Below are positions 1 to 8,106 of a DNA stretch of 50,760 nt, piece by piece. How positions within the stretch are numbered: the first letter of the stretch is position 1; each line of letters opens with the position of its first letter. Under the pieces are notes generated by a model. The model saw nothing but the letters and a program-made list of their open reading frames with translations. It was not told the origin of the DNA and did not search any database. The position numbers were made by a program, and so were the translations under genes. Source of the stretch: Sporosarcina sp. D27 (lineage in GTDB: Bacteria; Bacillota; Bacilli; Bacillales_A; Planococcaceae); the NCBI RefSeq assembly GCF_000586555.1, contig NZ_AZUC01000054.1:1-50760 (forward strand), given 5' to 3'.

Positions 1-84
1 TCCAGTTTTTATGATCACTTCTCATGCTTTATGAGCACTTTCCAGCTTTTATGATCACTCTCAACGCTTTATGAGCGCTCCTCA
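1..84. repeat. Degenerate 20-bp tandem array (TGATC/TGAGC alternating)
   Basis: Four units have cores ATGATC (11), ATGAGC (31), ATGATC (51) and ATGAGC (71), spaced exactly 20 bp and strictly alternating between the two core types. Each core is followed by a short CT-rich arm. The array is cut by the left edge of the window, so more units may lie outside. The last unit runs into the 3' end of mrpG and supplies its stop codon. The same two cores recur in the arrays at 39246-39576 and 50391-50740. Confidence 0.85.
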
Positions 85-464
85 TCTTCCGTCTCCTCAT
101 CCTTCGCGGGTTTATCGCCATGAATGACTTCATATAGTTCATCTTCCACTGAAATATCTGCGAGTCCCACTTTTGAGCGATATGCCGCGCGGATGATTAG
201 GTGCCCTGCGACTGGGGCTGTGAGGAATACGAACACGATGCCAAGCAAGACGCGGACACTGACGAAATGATCGTGGAACAAAAAGTATAGGAACACGCCG
301 ATCAGCGTCAGCAATACCGATAGTGTGGAGCTTTTTGTCGCTGCATGGGATCGTGTATAAACGTCGGGTAATCGGATAATCCCGAACACACTGATGACAC
401 TAAAAATACTTCCCAACAGGATAAGCAGGGCGCCGATGAATTCACCGATCTCGTTTTCGTTCAA
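69..464 (-). CDS. mrpG: Na+/H+ antiporter subunit G (MrpG/MnhG)
   Basis: Last subunit of the Mrp multi-subunit monovalent cation/proton antiporter in the cytoplasmic membrane. The 131-residue product has three hydrophobic segments and the family sequence IIRLPDVYTRSHAATKSST near residue 30, followed by an acidic hydrophilic C-terminal tail. I chose a TTG start at 464 because GAGGGGGG lies about 6 bases before it; a TTG at 482 would have no ribosome site. The gene overlaps the end of mrpF by 23 bases, as expected of a coupled operon. The last codons and the TAA stop lie inside the tandem repeat at 1-84, so the repeat seems to have reached the coding end. Identification is secure; the exact start is less so. 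Confidence 0.92.
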   Translation of the reverse strand: MNENEIGEFIGALLILLGSIFSVISVFGIIRLPDVYTRSHAATKSSTLSVLLTLIGVFLYFLFHDHFVSVRVLLGIVFVFLTAPVAGHLIIRAAYRSKVGLADISVEDELYEVIHGDKPAKDEETEDEERS

Positions 465-726
465 CGATAACCCCCCTCTCAATATATTTTGAAAAGGCGA
501 TTGTGCTGATGAATGACAATATCCCGAGAATCAGAATGACTTCCAAATATGCTTTCGTTCCGTAAACAACAGATACGACTCCAATCATCGCAATCAGATT
601 CACACCAACAACATCCATCGCAATCACACGATCCGGCATGGAAGGACCGATAATGAGTCGGAGAACAGCAATTGCAATTGTAACCGCGAACAACACAACA
701 GAAATCGCTAGCATAGTCTGAATCAT
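442..726 (-). CDS. mrpF: Na+/H+ antiporter subunit F (MrpF/MnhF)
   Basis: Small membrane subunit of the Mrp antiporter, 94 residues, the same length as the Bacillus protein. Three hydrophobic helices are evident, with the family segment GPSMPDRVIAMDVVGVN around residues 27-43. The ATG overlaps the mrpE stop as TAATG, and GGAGGTGA lies just upstream, so translation is coupled to mrpE. The charged tail ERKRDR is read through the start region of mrpG. In characterised Mrp complexes all seven subunits are needed for activity; that is family knowledge. Confidence 0.95.
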   Translation of the reverse strand: MIQTMLAISVVLFAVTIAIAVLRLIIGPSMPDRVIAMDVVGVNLIAMIGVVSVVYGTKAYLEVILILGILSFISTIAFSKYIERGVIVERKRDR

Positions 727-1208
727 TATCGGGTCACCTCCATTATCGCTTTTTCGAAGTTCTTCAATTGTTTGATCAACCCATCACGAGATTCTTGGAC
801 GTCCATCGCATGGATGTACAACGCATCACTTTCCGGAGTCACTTCCATTACGACAGAACCTGGCGTCAATGTCAGCAACATCGAAAGCATCGTAATTTCC
901 ACATCACTCCTCAAAATGGTTTCATACTTAAAGATTCCTGGTTCAATCTTCAAACGTGGACTTAAAATCTGCTTTAGCACGACTGCACTCGATTGGATCA
1001 ATTCCCAAACAAAGATGAAGAATAATCTAACGACAGCGTAAACACGACGTAAGTAGAAACGTGTACCGAAAAAACGGTGCATGAAGAATAGGATTCCGAT
1101 TCCTACGAGAAAGCCTGCGTAGAACGTGGAAAAACGCAATTCGTCTTCATCGATGAGCAACATCCATAGAAATGCAATGAATAAGTTCAATAACAGTTGA
1201 CCTGGCAT
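726..1208 (-). CDS. mrpE: Na+/H+ antiporter subunit E (MrpE/MnhE)
   Basis: 160-residue Mrp subunit. The N-terminal half has hydrophobic helices (about residues 5-20, 27-45 and 58-78). The C-terminal half is a soluble domain with the family stretch LTLTPGSVVMEV near residues 112-123, then HAMDVQE. The start follows AAAGGGG/GGGAG, 23 bases after the mrpD stop. It is required for full complex function in characterised Mrp systems and has no known catalytic residue. It sits in the conserved A-B-C-D-E-F-G order. Confidence 0.95.
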   Translation of the reverse strand: MPGQLLLNLFIAFLWMLLIDEDELRFSTFYAGFLVGIGILFFMHRFFGTRFYLRRVYAVVRLFFIFVWELIQSSAVVLKQILSPRLKIEPGIFKYETILRSDVEITMLSMLLTLTPGSVVMEVTPESDALYIHAMDVQESRDGLIKQLKNFEKAIMEVTR

Positions 1209-1231
1209 TCTCCCGTCCCCTTTCCTCTGCG

Positions 1232-2728
1232 TTATTGTTTCAGCAACGATTCTTTGTCTAAAACAGCTTCAATATATGTTTGCGGATTGCTCAATGTCGA
1301 TGCCGCGTCATTCACAAATGGTGCAATCACGTCGGCTCCTACTCCGATTGCGAGCGTCAAGACGCCAAGCATCACAATAGGTATCAGCGTACGTTTCTTC
1401 AACACGACCTGTTCTTCGCTGCCGATGATCGCTTCCCCCATGAAGCAGTTAAGGAAAATGCGCAATAACGAATACAACACGAACAAACTCGACAGAAACG
1501 CTAAGGTCAGCAACACATACGTTTCTGCTTCGATCAAACCTTCACCGAGCAACACTTTTCCGATGAATCCACTGAATGGTGGAATACCGGTGAGCGATAG
1601 CATGACGATGAAAAACAGCCAGCCTAGTGTAGGATAATTCCGTATCAGCCCACTGACCTCTCCGATTTTCGCCTTACCTGTCAATGAAATCATCAACCCA
1701 CCTGCTAAAAACAGCATCGCTTTTGCGACCATGTCATGTAATACGTAATAGATCGAACCTTGCAACGCAACTTCGTTTCCAGCAGCCAGTCCCACGAGTA
1801 TGAATCCCACCGCAATGACCACGTTATAAGCTATGATTTGCCGTACATTACTTGATGATAGTGCACCGATACTTCCGCCAATCAACGTCAACGCAGCCAT
1901 GATCCCGATAATTGACTGGGTGATTTCTGGAGAGTGATGGAACACAAGTGTGAACATACGAATTAGCGCATAAATCCCTACTTTCGTGAGCAATGCGCCG
2001 AACAACGCTGCGATTGCTGCGGGAGGTGCGCTGTAAGAACCTGGCAGCCAGAAATACAACAACAATCCCGCTTTCAAACTAAAGACGAGTAAAAAGATCA
2101 AGCTGATAATTGTCAGTACTGGACCTTGACCATTTTCAGCAACACGCTCCGCTAATTGCGCCATGTTGAGCGTTCCTGTTGCGCCGTACAAATACGCAAT
2201 CGCAAGTAGGAAAAACCATGAGGCTAGTACATTAATTGTAATATAAGTAAATGCTTCGACGAGCTGGACTTTACGTCCTCCTAGAATCAGAAGTGCATAT
2301 GACGCAAGCAACATCACTTCAAAACAGACGAACAAGTTAAAGACATCTCCTGTTAAAAATGAGCCGTTGACGCCTGCTAGCAAGAAAAGCATGAATGGAT
2401 AGACATACATCTTCTCAAATGCTTCTCCAATCGTCGAAAACGCGTACAGCAAAATAATACTTGTTACTGTCGCAGCAGCCGTAACTAGTAACAGCGCGAA
2501 CGAATCTCCAACAAATAGAATACCGTATGGTGGCTCCCAACCACCAAAGTCCAATCGTAGAATGCCTTCAGATTGGATCCGCAGCAACAAGTACACACCG
2601 ATTCCAGCAGAACTTGCAGTTGCTATAAAGCTGAGGGTACGCTGCAGGATGAACGAATTGCGGAAGAATGTCAGCACAATCGCAGTAAGCAGCGGAATGA
2701 GGACAGGCAATACGAGCGCATTAGTCAT
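1232..2728 (-). CDS. mrpD: Na+/H+ antiporter subunit D (MrpD/MnhD)
   Basis: Proton-translocating, NuoM/NuoN-like subunit of the Mrp complex, 498 residues with about 14 hydrophobic segments. The ATG at 2728 follows TAGGAGAG and gives a length close to Bacillus MrpD (about 493). With this start the two key charged residues of the family fall at their published positions: Glu137 in LFVCFEVMLL and Lys219 in VFSLKAGLLL. That agreement supports the start. The ATG overlaps the last codons of mrpC (ATGACTAA), so translation is coupled. No damage to conserved residues was seen. Confidence 0.96.
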   Translation of the reverse strand: MTNALVLPVLIPLLTAIVLTFFRNSFILQRTLSFIATASSAGIGVYLLLRIQSEGILRLDFGGWEPPYGILFVGDSFALLLVTAAATVTSIILLYAFSTIGEAFEKMYVYPFMLFLLAGVNGSFLTGDVFNLFVCFEVMLLASYALLILGGRKVQLVEAFTYITINVLASWFFLLAIAYLYGATGTLNMAQLAERVAENGQGPVLTIISLIFLLVFSLKAGLLLYFWLPGSYSAPPAAIAALFGALLTKVGIYALIRMFTLVFHHSPEITQSIIGIMAALTLIGGSIGALSSSNVRQIIAYNVVIAVGFILVGLAAGNEVALQGSIYYVLHDMVAKAMLFLAGGLMISLTGKAKIGEVSGLIRNYPTLGWLFFIVMLSLTGIPPFSGFIGKVLLGEGLIEAETYVLLTLAFLSSLFVLYSLLRIFLNCFMGEAIIGSEEQVVLKKRTLIPIVMLGVLTLAIGVGADVIAPFVNDAASTLSNPQTYIEAVLDKESLLKQ

Positions 2729-3059
2729 CGAATTCTCTCCTAACATCATCCAGATTATCAGCACCCGTTTCCCGGTAAATTCGGTATGCGAGAACGAGGA
2801 GGAACGCGGTGACAGCAAAACTAATAACGATTGCGGTCAGAATGAGTGCTTGAGGAAGCGCATCCGTATATGTCGAACCTTCTTCTGTCAGTAAAGGAGC
2901 TCCCCCCTTTTTCAATCCACCCATTGCAAGGATCAGTAAATGGATGGCATGAGAAAGGATCGCAGTCCCTAAAATGATCCGCACAAAATTACGGGATAGC
3001 AGTAAATAGACCGCCACCATGACGAGAACGCCTACAAGTAATGTAATTAAGGTCTCCAT
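2721..3059 (-). CDS. mrpC: Na+/H+ antiporter subunit C (MrpC/MnhC)
   Basis: 112-residue subunit homologous to NuoK of complex I. Three hydrophobic helices are visible. The segment with two prolines and ALILTAIVISFAVTAFLLVL near residues 70-90 is typical of the family. The ATG follows the mrpB stop directly (TGAATG), and its own end overlaps the start of mrpD. NuoK-type subunits form part of the lateral ion path together with the MrpA and MrpD channels; this role is inferred from homology. Confidence 0.95.
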   Translation of the reverse strand: METLITLLVGVLVMVAVYLLLSRNFVRIILGTAILSHAIHLLILAMGGLKKGGAPLLTEEGSTYTDALPQALILTAIVISFAVTAFLLVLAYRIYRETGADNLDDVRREFDD

Positions 3060-3485
3060 TCAACTCACATCCTCACTGATCGTCAAAAGAATTGTCACGA
3101 CGACACCCACAACGGTTAGCGCAACACCAGCTTCAAATAGTAGCACCATCGAAAGCTCCGTCGCTCCGAAAACTGGCAACGCAAATTCCCCTTTTGCCTG
3201 GTTCAGAAATTGATTGCTAAACAGCATAGGCACTGCACTGCTTGCGACCGCTAGAAACACGCCAAGTCCCGCAATTTTCTTAAAATCGAACGGAATTCCT
3301 TTATGCACCGTCTCAATATCGTACGTCATATACAGCAACAGTAGCGCTGAAGCGAGTACGAGCCCTCCAGAGAAACCACCACCCGGGTCATTATGACCGG
3401 AGATGAAGAGCTCAACACCGAACGTTAAAATGATGAACACGACAATTTTCGTGACAGTGCGCAAGATGACGTCATTGATTTTCAT
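3060..3485 (-). CDS. mrpB: Na+/H+ antiporter subunit B (MrpB/MnhB)
   Basis: 141-residue membrane subunit, four hydrophobic helices, with the family signature SGHNDPGGGFSGGLVLAS near residues 29-46. It starts within the last codons of mrpA. I favour the ATG at 3485, with GGTGA close upstream; a GTG at 3494 is possible but sits on top of the ribosome site. The stop is immediately followed by the mrpC ATG. The length agrees with Bacillus MrpB (about 143 residues). Confidence 0.94.
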   Translation of the reverse strand: MKINDVILRTVTKIVVFIILTFGVELFISGHNDPGGGFSGGLVLASALLLLYMTYDIETVHKGIPFDFKKIAGLGVFLAVASSAVPMLFSNQFLNQAKGEFALPVFGATELSMVLLFEAGVALTVVGVVVTILLTISEDVS

Positions 3486-5877
3486 TGCCGTCACCGTCCT
3501 TTTTATCTTTTAACTTGATCAACACATAAACACCGAGTCCACCGATCAACAAAACAACAATTTCGAGCATTGTATCGAACGCACGAAAATCCCCCAAAAT
3601 CGCATTGACGATATTGCCACCGCCTGTGAGCGTCTTCGCGTCTTCAAAGTACTTGGAAATCGGGTCGAACAGGCGATTACCTTGAACAATAAGCGCTGTA
3701 ATGATGACGATTAGTCCTGATGCAACTGCGATGCATGCATTCAAAACCTTCACTGGACGACGTGGACGCTCTTTCTTCCAATCTGGCATAAAGCGGAATG
3801 TCAGCAAGAACAACACAGTAGTTACCGTTTCCACAACGATTTGGGTAAGTGCCAAGTCAGGTGCCCGCAAGACGACGAATAGAAATGCGACTGTAAATCC
3901 AAGGACACCATTCAGTAGAATCGCAATCAACCGAGAATTCACAAAAAGAATAGCAACTGCTGCAGACATCATAACCATCACGAGAATGTATTCATTGACC
4001 GTTACGACAGAATCCTCTGAAAAGTTAAACGCTAAACGCCATACAAAGCTCAACGCAGTCCCCATCATGGTGATGAAAAACAGCAAAATGTACGTGAAAT
4101 ATCGATGCAAATGCCCCGTCATGTACTTATTCGTCAGGTGATAGGAGTTGCCCTCAAGCTGAATGAGTAACAACGTATAGATGTTATCGATTTTCCAACT
4201 GAACGGAGCAATTGTATAGATCCTTCTCCACTGGCGTAAGAAAATGTAGAGAATCGTACCAATCAGTATGATTCCAATCGTCATCCAAAGTGCTGGATTT
4301 AATCCATGCCACGCTGCAATGTGCGGAACAAGTGATTCAGGATTTCCAAACGATGGATAGACCGCCGCCATAGCTGGCTTCAAAATCCATTTCCCTAGTA
4401 CGTTCGGGAAGAAGAACAATCCTACAATCAATACTCCTAAAATGGACGGCGCAACGAGCATCCCAGGTCTCGGATCATGCGCTCCTCGGTCGACCCATGC
4501 AGGCTGTTGCTGCTGGCGGCCAAAAAACGTTTGAAAAACGATAATCATGCAGTATACGAATGTAAAAACACTTGCTATCCATGCGACAATTGGAATCCAA
4601 ATGTGGACACCTGGTAACGCCAAGTGTTGCACAGCGAGACTCGCTTCCAAAAAGAGTTCCTTACTTAAAAATCCGTTAAATGGAGGCAATCCAGCCATTG
4701 AAAAACTACCTGCAAGCGCGATAGTAAACGTAATCGGCATGAACACAGCGAGACCACCGAGTTTACGAATATCACGCGTCCCGAGTTCATGGTCTACGAT
4801 TCCGATGATCATGAATAACGCGCCTTTAAATGTGGAGTGGTTAATCAAATGGAATAGTCCTGCAAATGCCGCAGCGGTGTAGATGGTTTTATCCGCCCCT
4901 GGGATGTCCAGCATGGCAGCTGAACCGATTCCAAGTAAACTCATGATCAACCCGAGTTGACTGATTGTTGAATAGGCGAGGAGCGCTTTCAAATCGTTTT
5001 GGCGAACTGCGTTGAACGAACCCCATAACAAGGTCAATAGCCCAACGAACGTCACCGAATAGAACCAAAGTTCACTTTCACCAAATACAGGAATGAAGCG
5101 AGCGACAAGATAGATCCCAGCTTTGACCATCGTGGCTGAGTGTAAATAAGCACTGACCGGTGTCGGCGCTTCCATCGCGTCTGGAAGCCAGATGTGGAAC
5201 GGGAATTGTGCAGATTTCGTAAAAGCTCCAAGTAGAATGAGGAGCATCGCCGGGACGAAAAGATCGTACGTCGGTAATGTTCCCGCCATACCAATCATCT
5301 CTTGGATACTATAAGTCCCCGTCATTTGGTGCAACATAAGGAATCCGACGAGCATGCCGATTCCGCCTGTTACTGTGATGAGCATTGCCTTTTTCGCACC
5401 AGCTCGAGAATTTTTCCGTTGGTGCCAAAAAGCGATGAGCAGGAATGATGAAACACTTGTTAACTCCCAAAATACGTAGAGCACTAAGACGTTATCTGAA
5501 AAGACGACACCGAGCATGGAACCCATGAACAACAACAAATACATATAAAAACGACCAAGTGCTTCTCGTTCAGATAGATAATAAATGGAGTACATGACAA
5601 CGAGCGTCCCCATGCCTGTGATGAGCAATCCCAAAATCATACTGAGACCGTCTAAATGAGTGGTAAAGTGGATATCGGCAGTGTTCAGCCACCGGATGGT
5701 GTGGAATAAGTTCTCGCCTGAAGCGAGACTTGGAATTTGAAAACTTAGGATGACAAACAAAATCAATGGAACCGGTAATACCATCCAACCGATTTTCTTA
5801 CTGCGTACATATGTATAAAGAAACGGGACAAAAAGCGATGCCAGAAACGGCACCAATATAAGTATCGGAATAATCAT
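3472..5877 (-). CDS. mrpA: Na+/H+ antiporter subunit A (MrpA/MnhA)
   Basis: Largest Mrp subunit, 801 residues, the same length as Bacillus subtilis MrpA. The N-terminal 500 residues are NuoL-like: HLDGLSMILGLLITGMG near residues 74-90, Glu138 in VFWELTS, Lys221 in GAFTKSAQFPFHIWLPDAM, then His246 and Lys252. These match the charged residues that carry protons in this family. The last 150 residues resemble MrpB and hold further helices. The reading frame is open upstream to 6051, but the ATG at 5877 is preceded by GGGGG and gives the family length, so the upstream part is taken as leader. It is the first gene of the operon. Confidence 0.95.
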   Translation of the reverse strand: MIIPILILVPFLASLFVPFLYTYVRSKKIGWMVLPVPLILFVILSFQIPSLASGENLFHTIRWLNTADIHFTTHLDGLSMILGLLITGMGTLVVMYSIYYLSEREALGRFYMYLLLFMGSMLGVVFSDNVLVLYVFWELTSVSSFLLIAFWHQRKNSRAGAKKAMLITVTGGIGMLVGFLMLHQMTGTYSIQEMIGMAGTLPTYDLFVPAMLLILLGAFTKSAQFPFHIWLPDAMEAPTPVSAYLHSATMVKAGIYLVARFIPVFGESELWFYSVTFVGLLTLLWGSFNAVRQNDLKALLAYSTISQLGLIMSLLGIGSAAMLDIPGADKTIYTAAAFAGLFHLINHSTFKGALFMIIGIVDHELGTRDIRKLGGLAVFMPITFTIALAGSFSMAGLPPFNGFLSKELFLEASLAVQHLALPGVHIWIPIVAWIASVFTFVYCMIIVFQTFFGRQQQQPAWVDRGAHDPRPGMLVAPSILGVLIVGLFFFPNVLGKWILKPAMAAVYPSFGNPESLVPHIAAWHGLNPALWMTIGIILIGTILYIFLRQWRRIYTIAPFSWKIDNIYTLLLIQLEGNSYHLTNKYMTGHLHRYFTYILLFFITMMGTALSFVWRLAFNFSEDSVVTVNEYILVMVMMSAAVAILFVNSRLIAILLNGVLGFTVAFLFVVLRAPDLALTQIVVETVTTVLFLLTFRFMPDWKKERPRRPVKVLNACIAVASGLIVIITALIVQGNRLFDPISKYFEDAKTLTGGGNIVNAILGDFRAFDTMLEIVVLLIGGLGVYVLIKLKDKKDGDGNENQ

Positions 5878-6138
5878 TTCGTCGTACCCCCAATCAAAAA
5901 AGAAAACACGGGTCCTATCATCAGAGACCTCTAACCTACGGCAAAAGCTTGGAAAATCGCAGCAGTACTTGTACGGGGTTTTCAAGAATCCGCGGAAAAG
6001 TTTCTGTGACGGCTTGACGCGGATGGAAAAGCCGGCGATAATGAGTGCCATGTGAGTACAGTGAACAAGCCCGAAACTATCTTTTAGTTTCAGGACTACC
6101 GTTCAAAACGTGGCGTTTGTGTTTTGGTTTCATTCTAA
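5878..6138 (-). promoter_or_regulatory. Long 5' leader of the mrp operon with hairpins
   Basis: About 260 bases separate a promoter-like TATACT from the mrpA start. Reading on the minus strand, a hairpin with arms GAAACT/AGTTTC (6073-6091) comes first, then a long-range pair ATCCGCG/CGCGGAT, then a short GGTC/GACC hairpin followed by a T-rich run (near 5898-5932). The last element resembles a weak attenuator just before the ribosome site. I cannot match the region to a known riboswitch class. A leader peptide in frame with mrpA is possible, because the frame stays open to 6051. Confidence 0.4.
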
Positions 6139-6144
6139 AGTATA
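6139..6144 (-). promoter_or_regulatory. Possible -10 element of the mrp operon
   Basis: TATACT on the minus strand, one mismatch to TATAAT. It lies in the AT-rich part of the divergent region between mrpA and the USP gene. No good -35 box lies 16-18 bases upstream, so this is only a candidate. Confidence 0.3.
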
Positions 6145-6230
6145 CACAAAATTTACATCAATCGCACTTGAAGCGCGCGCACGAGTGTGAGAACGCCTAG
6201 TATTCGGATTCTATGGAGGTGGAGGACTAC

Positions 6231-6905
6231 ATGGGAAAAGCGAAAGGACGCATGGATGAAAGCATCCTCGTCTGTGTGTATTACGGACCTAACGGAGAGC
6301 GACTTATTCGTCGTGGTCATCAGATGGCAAGCGCAATGGACTGCCCTCTTTACATTTTAACAGTCGATCCACGACCATTAGATGATATGGATGCAGACAA
6401 ATCGGATTATATTGACAGATGGCGTGAGCTTGCGGATGAATTCGAAGCAGACGAATTCATCGTACGGGATAACGAAAGTAGACCTACCGCAAAAGTGATC
6501 AAACAAGTCGCACACGACCGAAATGTCACTCAAATCATTATCGGGCAAACAGCGCAAAGCCGATGGGAAGAAATTACAAAGGGGTCGTTCATGAACGTCT
6601 TGTTGCGTGAAATTACATTCGTAGATTTCCACGTCGTATCGGTCGCACGTTCCATTAAGCATGATGTCGAGGGGTTGTTCGAAAAAGGATTACGAGCCTA
6701 TCTGACGGACGATGGAGAGGGCTTCCGTATCACGTTCAACTATACAAAGGATGCTCGATTTGAAGGAATCTTCTTCAAAGAGACCGGAACCGATTTCAAT
6801 AATGGCCTCTTTAAATTCATGCATGACGGAAAAATGTGCCAGGTGAGAATTACAGATGATCGTGTAGAGGATCCGTCTCTGGTTAGTTGTAAAATCGATG
6901 TATAA
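6231..6905 (+). CDS. Stand-alone KdpD-type universal stress protein
   Basis: 224-residue soluble protein. Residues about 10-140 form a Usp-like alpha/beta domain: ILVCVYYGPNGERLIRRG at the start (beta1 and first loop), DRWRELADEF in the middle, and TQIIIGQTAQSRWEEITKGS near residue 105, which is how the Usp domain of KdpD sensor kinases reads. No histidine-kinase, membrane or P-loop part is present. The C-terminal 75 residues are not recognised. The ATG at 6231 follows GGAGGTGGAGG. The gene faces the mrp operon across about 350 bases, so a link to K+/Na+ homeostasis is plausible but inferred. KdpD Usp domains bind c-di-AMP in Staphylococcus; whether this one does is unknown. Confidence 0.7.
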   Translation: MGKAKGRMDESILVCVYYGPNGERLIRRGHQMASAMDCPLYILTVDPRPLDDMDADKSDYIDRWRELADEFEADEFIVRDNESRPTAKVIKQVAHDRNVTQIIIGQTAQSRWEEITKGSFMNVLLREITFVDFHVVSVARSIKHDVEGLFEKGLRAYLTDDGEGFRITFNYTKDARFEGIFFKETGTDFNNGLFKFMHDGKMCQVRITDDRVEDPSLVSCKIDV

Positions 6906-6916
6906 CGATAGATAAA

Positions 6917-6948
6917 AGCAGGGAGTGCCGAAGCGCTCCCTGCTTTTT
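6917..6948. terminator. Bidirectional terminator between the USP gene and murB
   Basis: AGCAGGGAG and CTCCCTGCT form a strong stem. A T-run follows on the plus strand and an A-run precedes it, so it can serve both convergent genes. Confidence 0.85.
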
Positions 6949-6968
6949 GTTTTGTTGCTATAGTATTC

Positions 6969-7886
6969 TTACTCCGCAGGTTCTCCAACAATTTTCACTT
7001 CGCGTTCGAGATCTACTCCAAAACGCTTTTTCACTTCTGCTTGGACCATTTCAATAGTTTGAATGTAGTCCGTTGCCGTTGCGTGATTTTTGTTAATGAT
7101 GAATCCCGCGTGTTTGGTTGAGACCTCTGCTCCACCGATTCCTTTACCTTGAAGTCCACTATCCTGAATCAGTTTCCCAGCGAAATACCCGGGTGGACGT
7201 TTAAATACACTTCCTGCTGAAGGATATTCAAGAGGTTGCTTCGACTCACGCAAAAATGTCAATTCTGCCACTTTCGCATCGATCGTCTCTTGGTCGCCAA
7301 ACTGGAGATCGAAATCCGAAGACACAACGAAATACCCTTCGTCTGCGATAATGCTTTTTCGATAACCGAGGCCAAGTTCCTCTTTAGATAGAACAAAGAT
7401 TTCCCCTTTACGATTCATAAGGGTAGACTTCACGATGATGTCTTTGATCTCCCCGCCGTATGCTCCTGCATTCATCGCCATTGCGCCTCCGACAGATCCT
7501 GGAATTCCACATGCGAATTCAAATCCAGTGAGTCCAGCTGCCGCAGATGCTTTGGATACATCGATAATGTGTGCACCCGCTTCAGCGTGTACGTGCGTTC
7601 CGTCGACAGTAATTACATCCAACTTTACAGGATGCAATACGATGCCACGAACTCCACCATCGCGAACGACCATGTTGGATCCATTTCCAAGTAACAGCAA
7701 CGGGATGTCGTGTTCATATGCATAACAGACAGTCGTCTGCATTTCTTCTACTGTTTGCGGAATTACAAGTAAATCTGCGTGTCCACCTAATTCTGTTTTT
7801 GTATAAGCTGAAAGGGATTCATCCAGCAAAAGCTGTCCCTTAGTAATCGTCGTTTGTAAATCAGCAAGCCATTGTTGCTTAGCCAT
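6969..7886 (-). CDS. murB: UDP-N-acetylenolpyruvoylglucosamine reductase
   Basis: MurB reduces UDP-GlcNAc-enolpyruvate to UDP-MurNAc with NADPH and FAD, the second committed step of peptidoglycan synthesis in the cytoplasm. The 305-residue product has the FAD-binding segment LLLLGNGSNMVVRDGG near residue 63, GFEFACGIPGSVGGAMAMNA near 120, the catalytic-serine segment YPSAGSVFKRP near 220 and the C-terminal GFIINKNHATATDY. The ATG at 7886 is preferred over a TTG at 7895, because AAGGG sits right against the TTG. The gene stands alone, convergent with the USP gene. Length and motifs are typical. Confidence 0.97.
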   Translation of the reverse strand: MAKQQWLADLQTTITKGQLLLDESLSAYTKTELGGHADLLVIPQTVEEMQTTVCYAYEHDIPLLLLGNGSNMVVRDGGVRGIVLHPVKLDVITVDGTHVHAEAGAHIIDVSKASAAAGLTGFEFACGIPGSVGGAMAMNAGAYGGEIKDIIVKSTLMNRKGEIFVLSKEELGLGYRKSIIADEGYFVVSSDFDLQFGDQETIDAKVAELTFLRESKQPLEYPSAGSVFKRPPGYFAGKLIQDSGLQGKGIGGAEVSTKHAGFIINKNHATATDYIQTIEMVQAEVKKRFGVDLEREVKIVGEPAE

Positions 7887-8106
7887 TCCACCCAACCCTT
7901 TCGAATGTACGTACCACTCTTACAGTATGCTGTGAATCCAGAGATTTGACAAGAGGTACGGACATGTTTTCTATATAGTTTCATTCTACTCGTTCAACAT
8001 TAACAATTGATGAGAATCCGTGTATTTCCGAAGACATCCGTTAAATCTCATGATTTCTGGCGAGGATGGACTTAAGTGAACTTACAGAACACGGAGGGAA
8101 ATCACA

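Noticed and set aside
3701..4141. 146-codon plus-strand frame inside mrpA
   Set aside because: It is the antisense of a conserved membrane segment; no ribosome site and no family resemblance.
5878..6051. 58-residue N-terminal extension of MrpA
   Set aside because: It would make the protein much longer than the family; the ATG at 5877 has a ribosome site and gives exactly the usual 801 residues. A leader peptide cannot be excluded.
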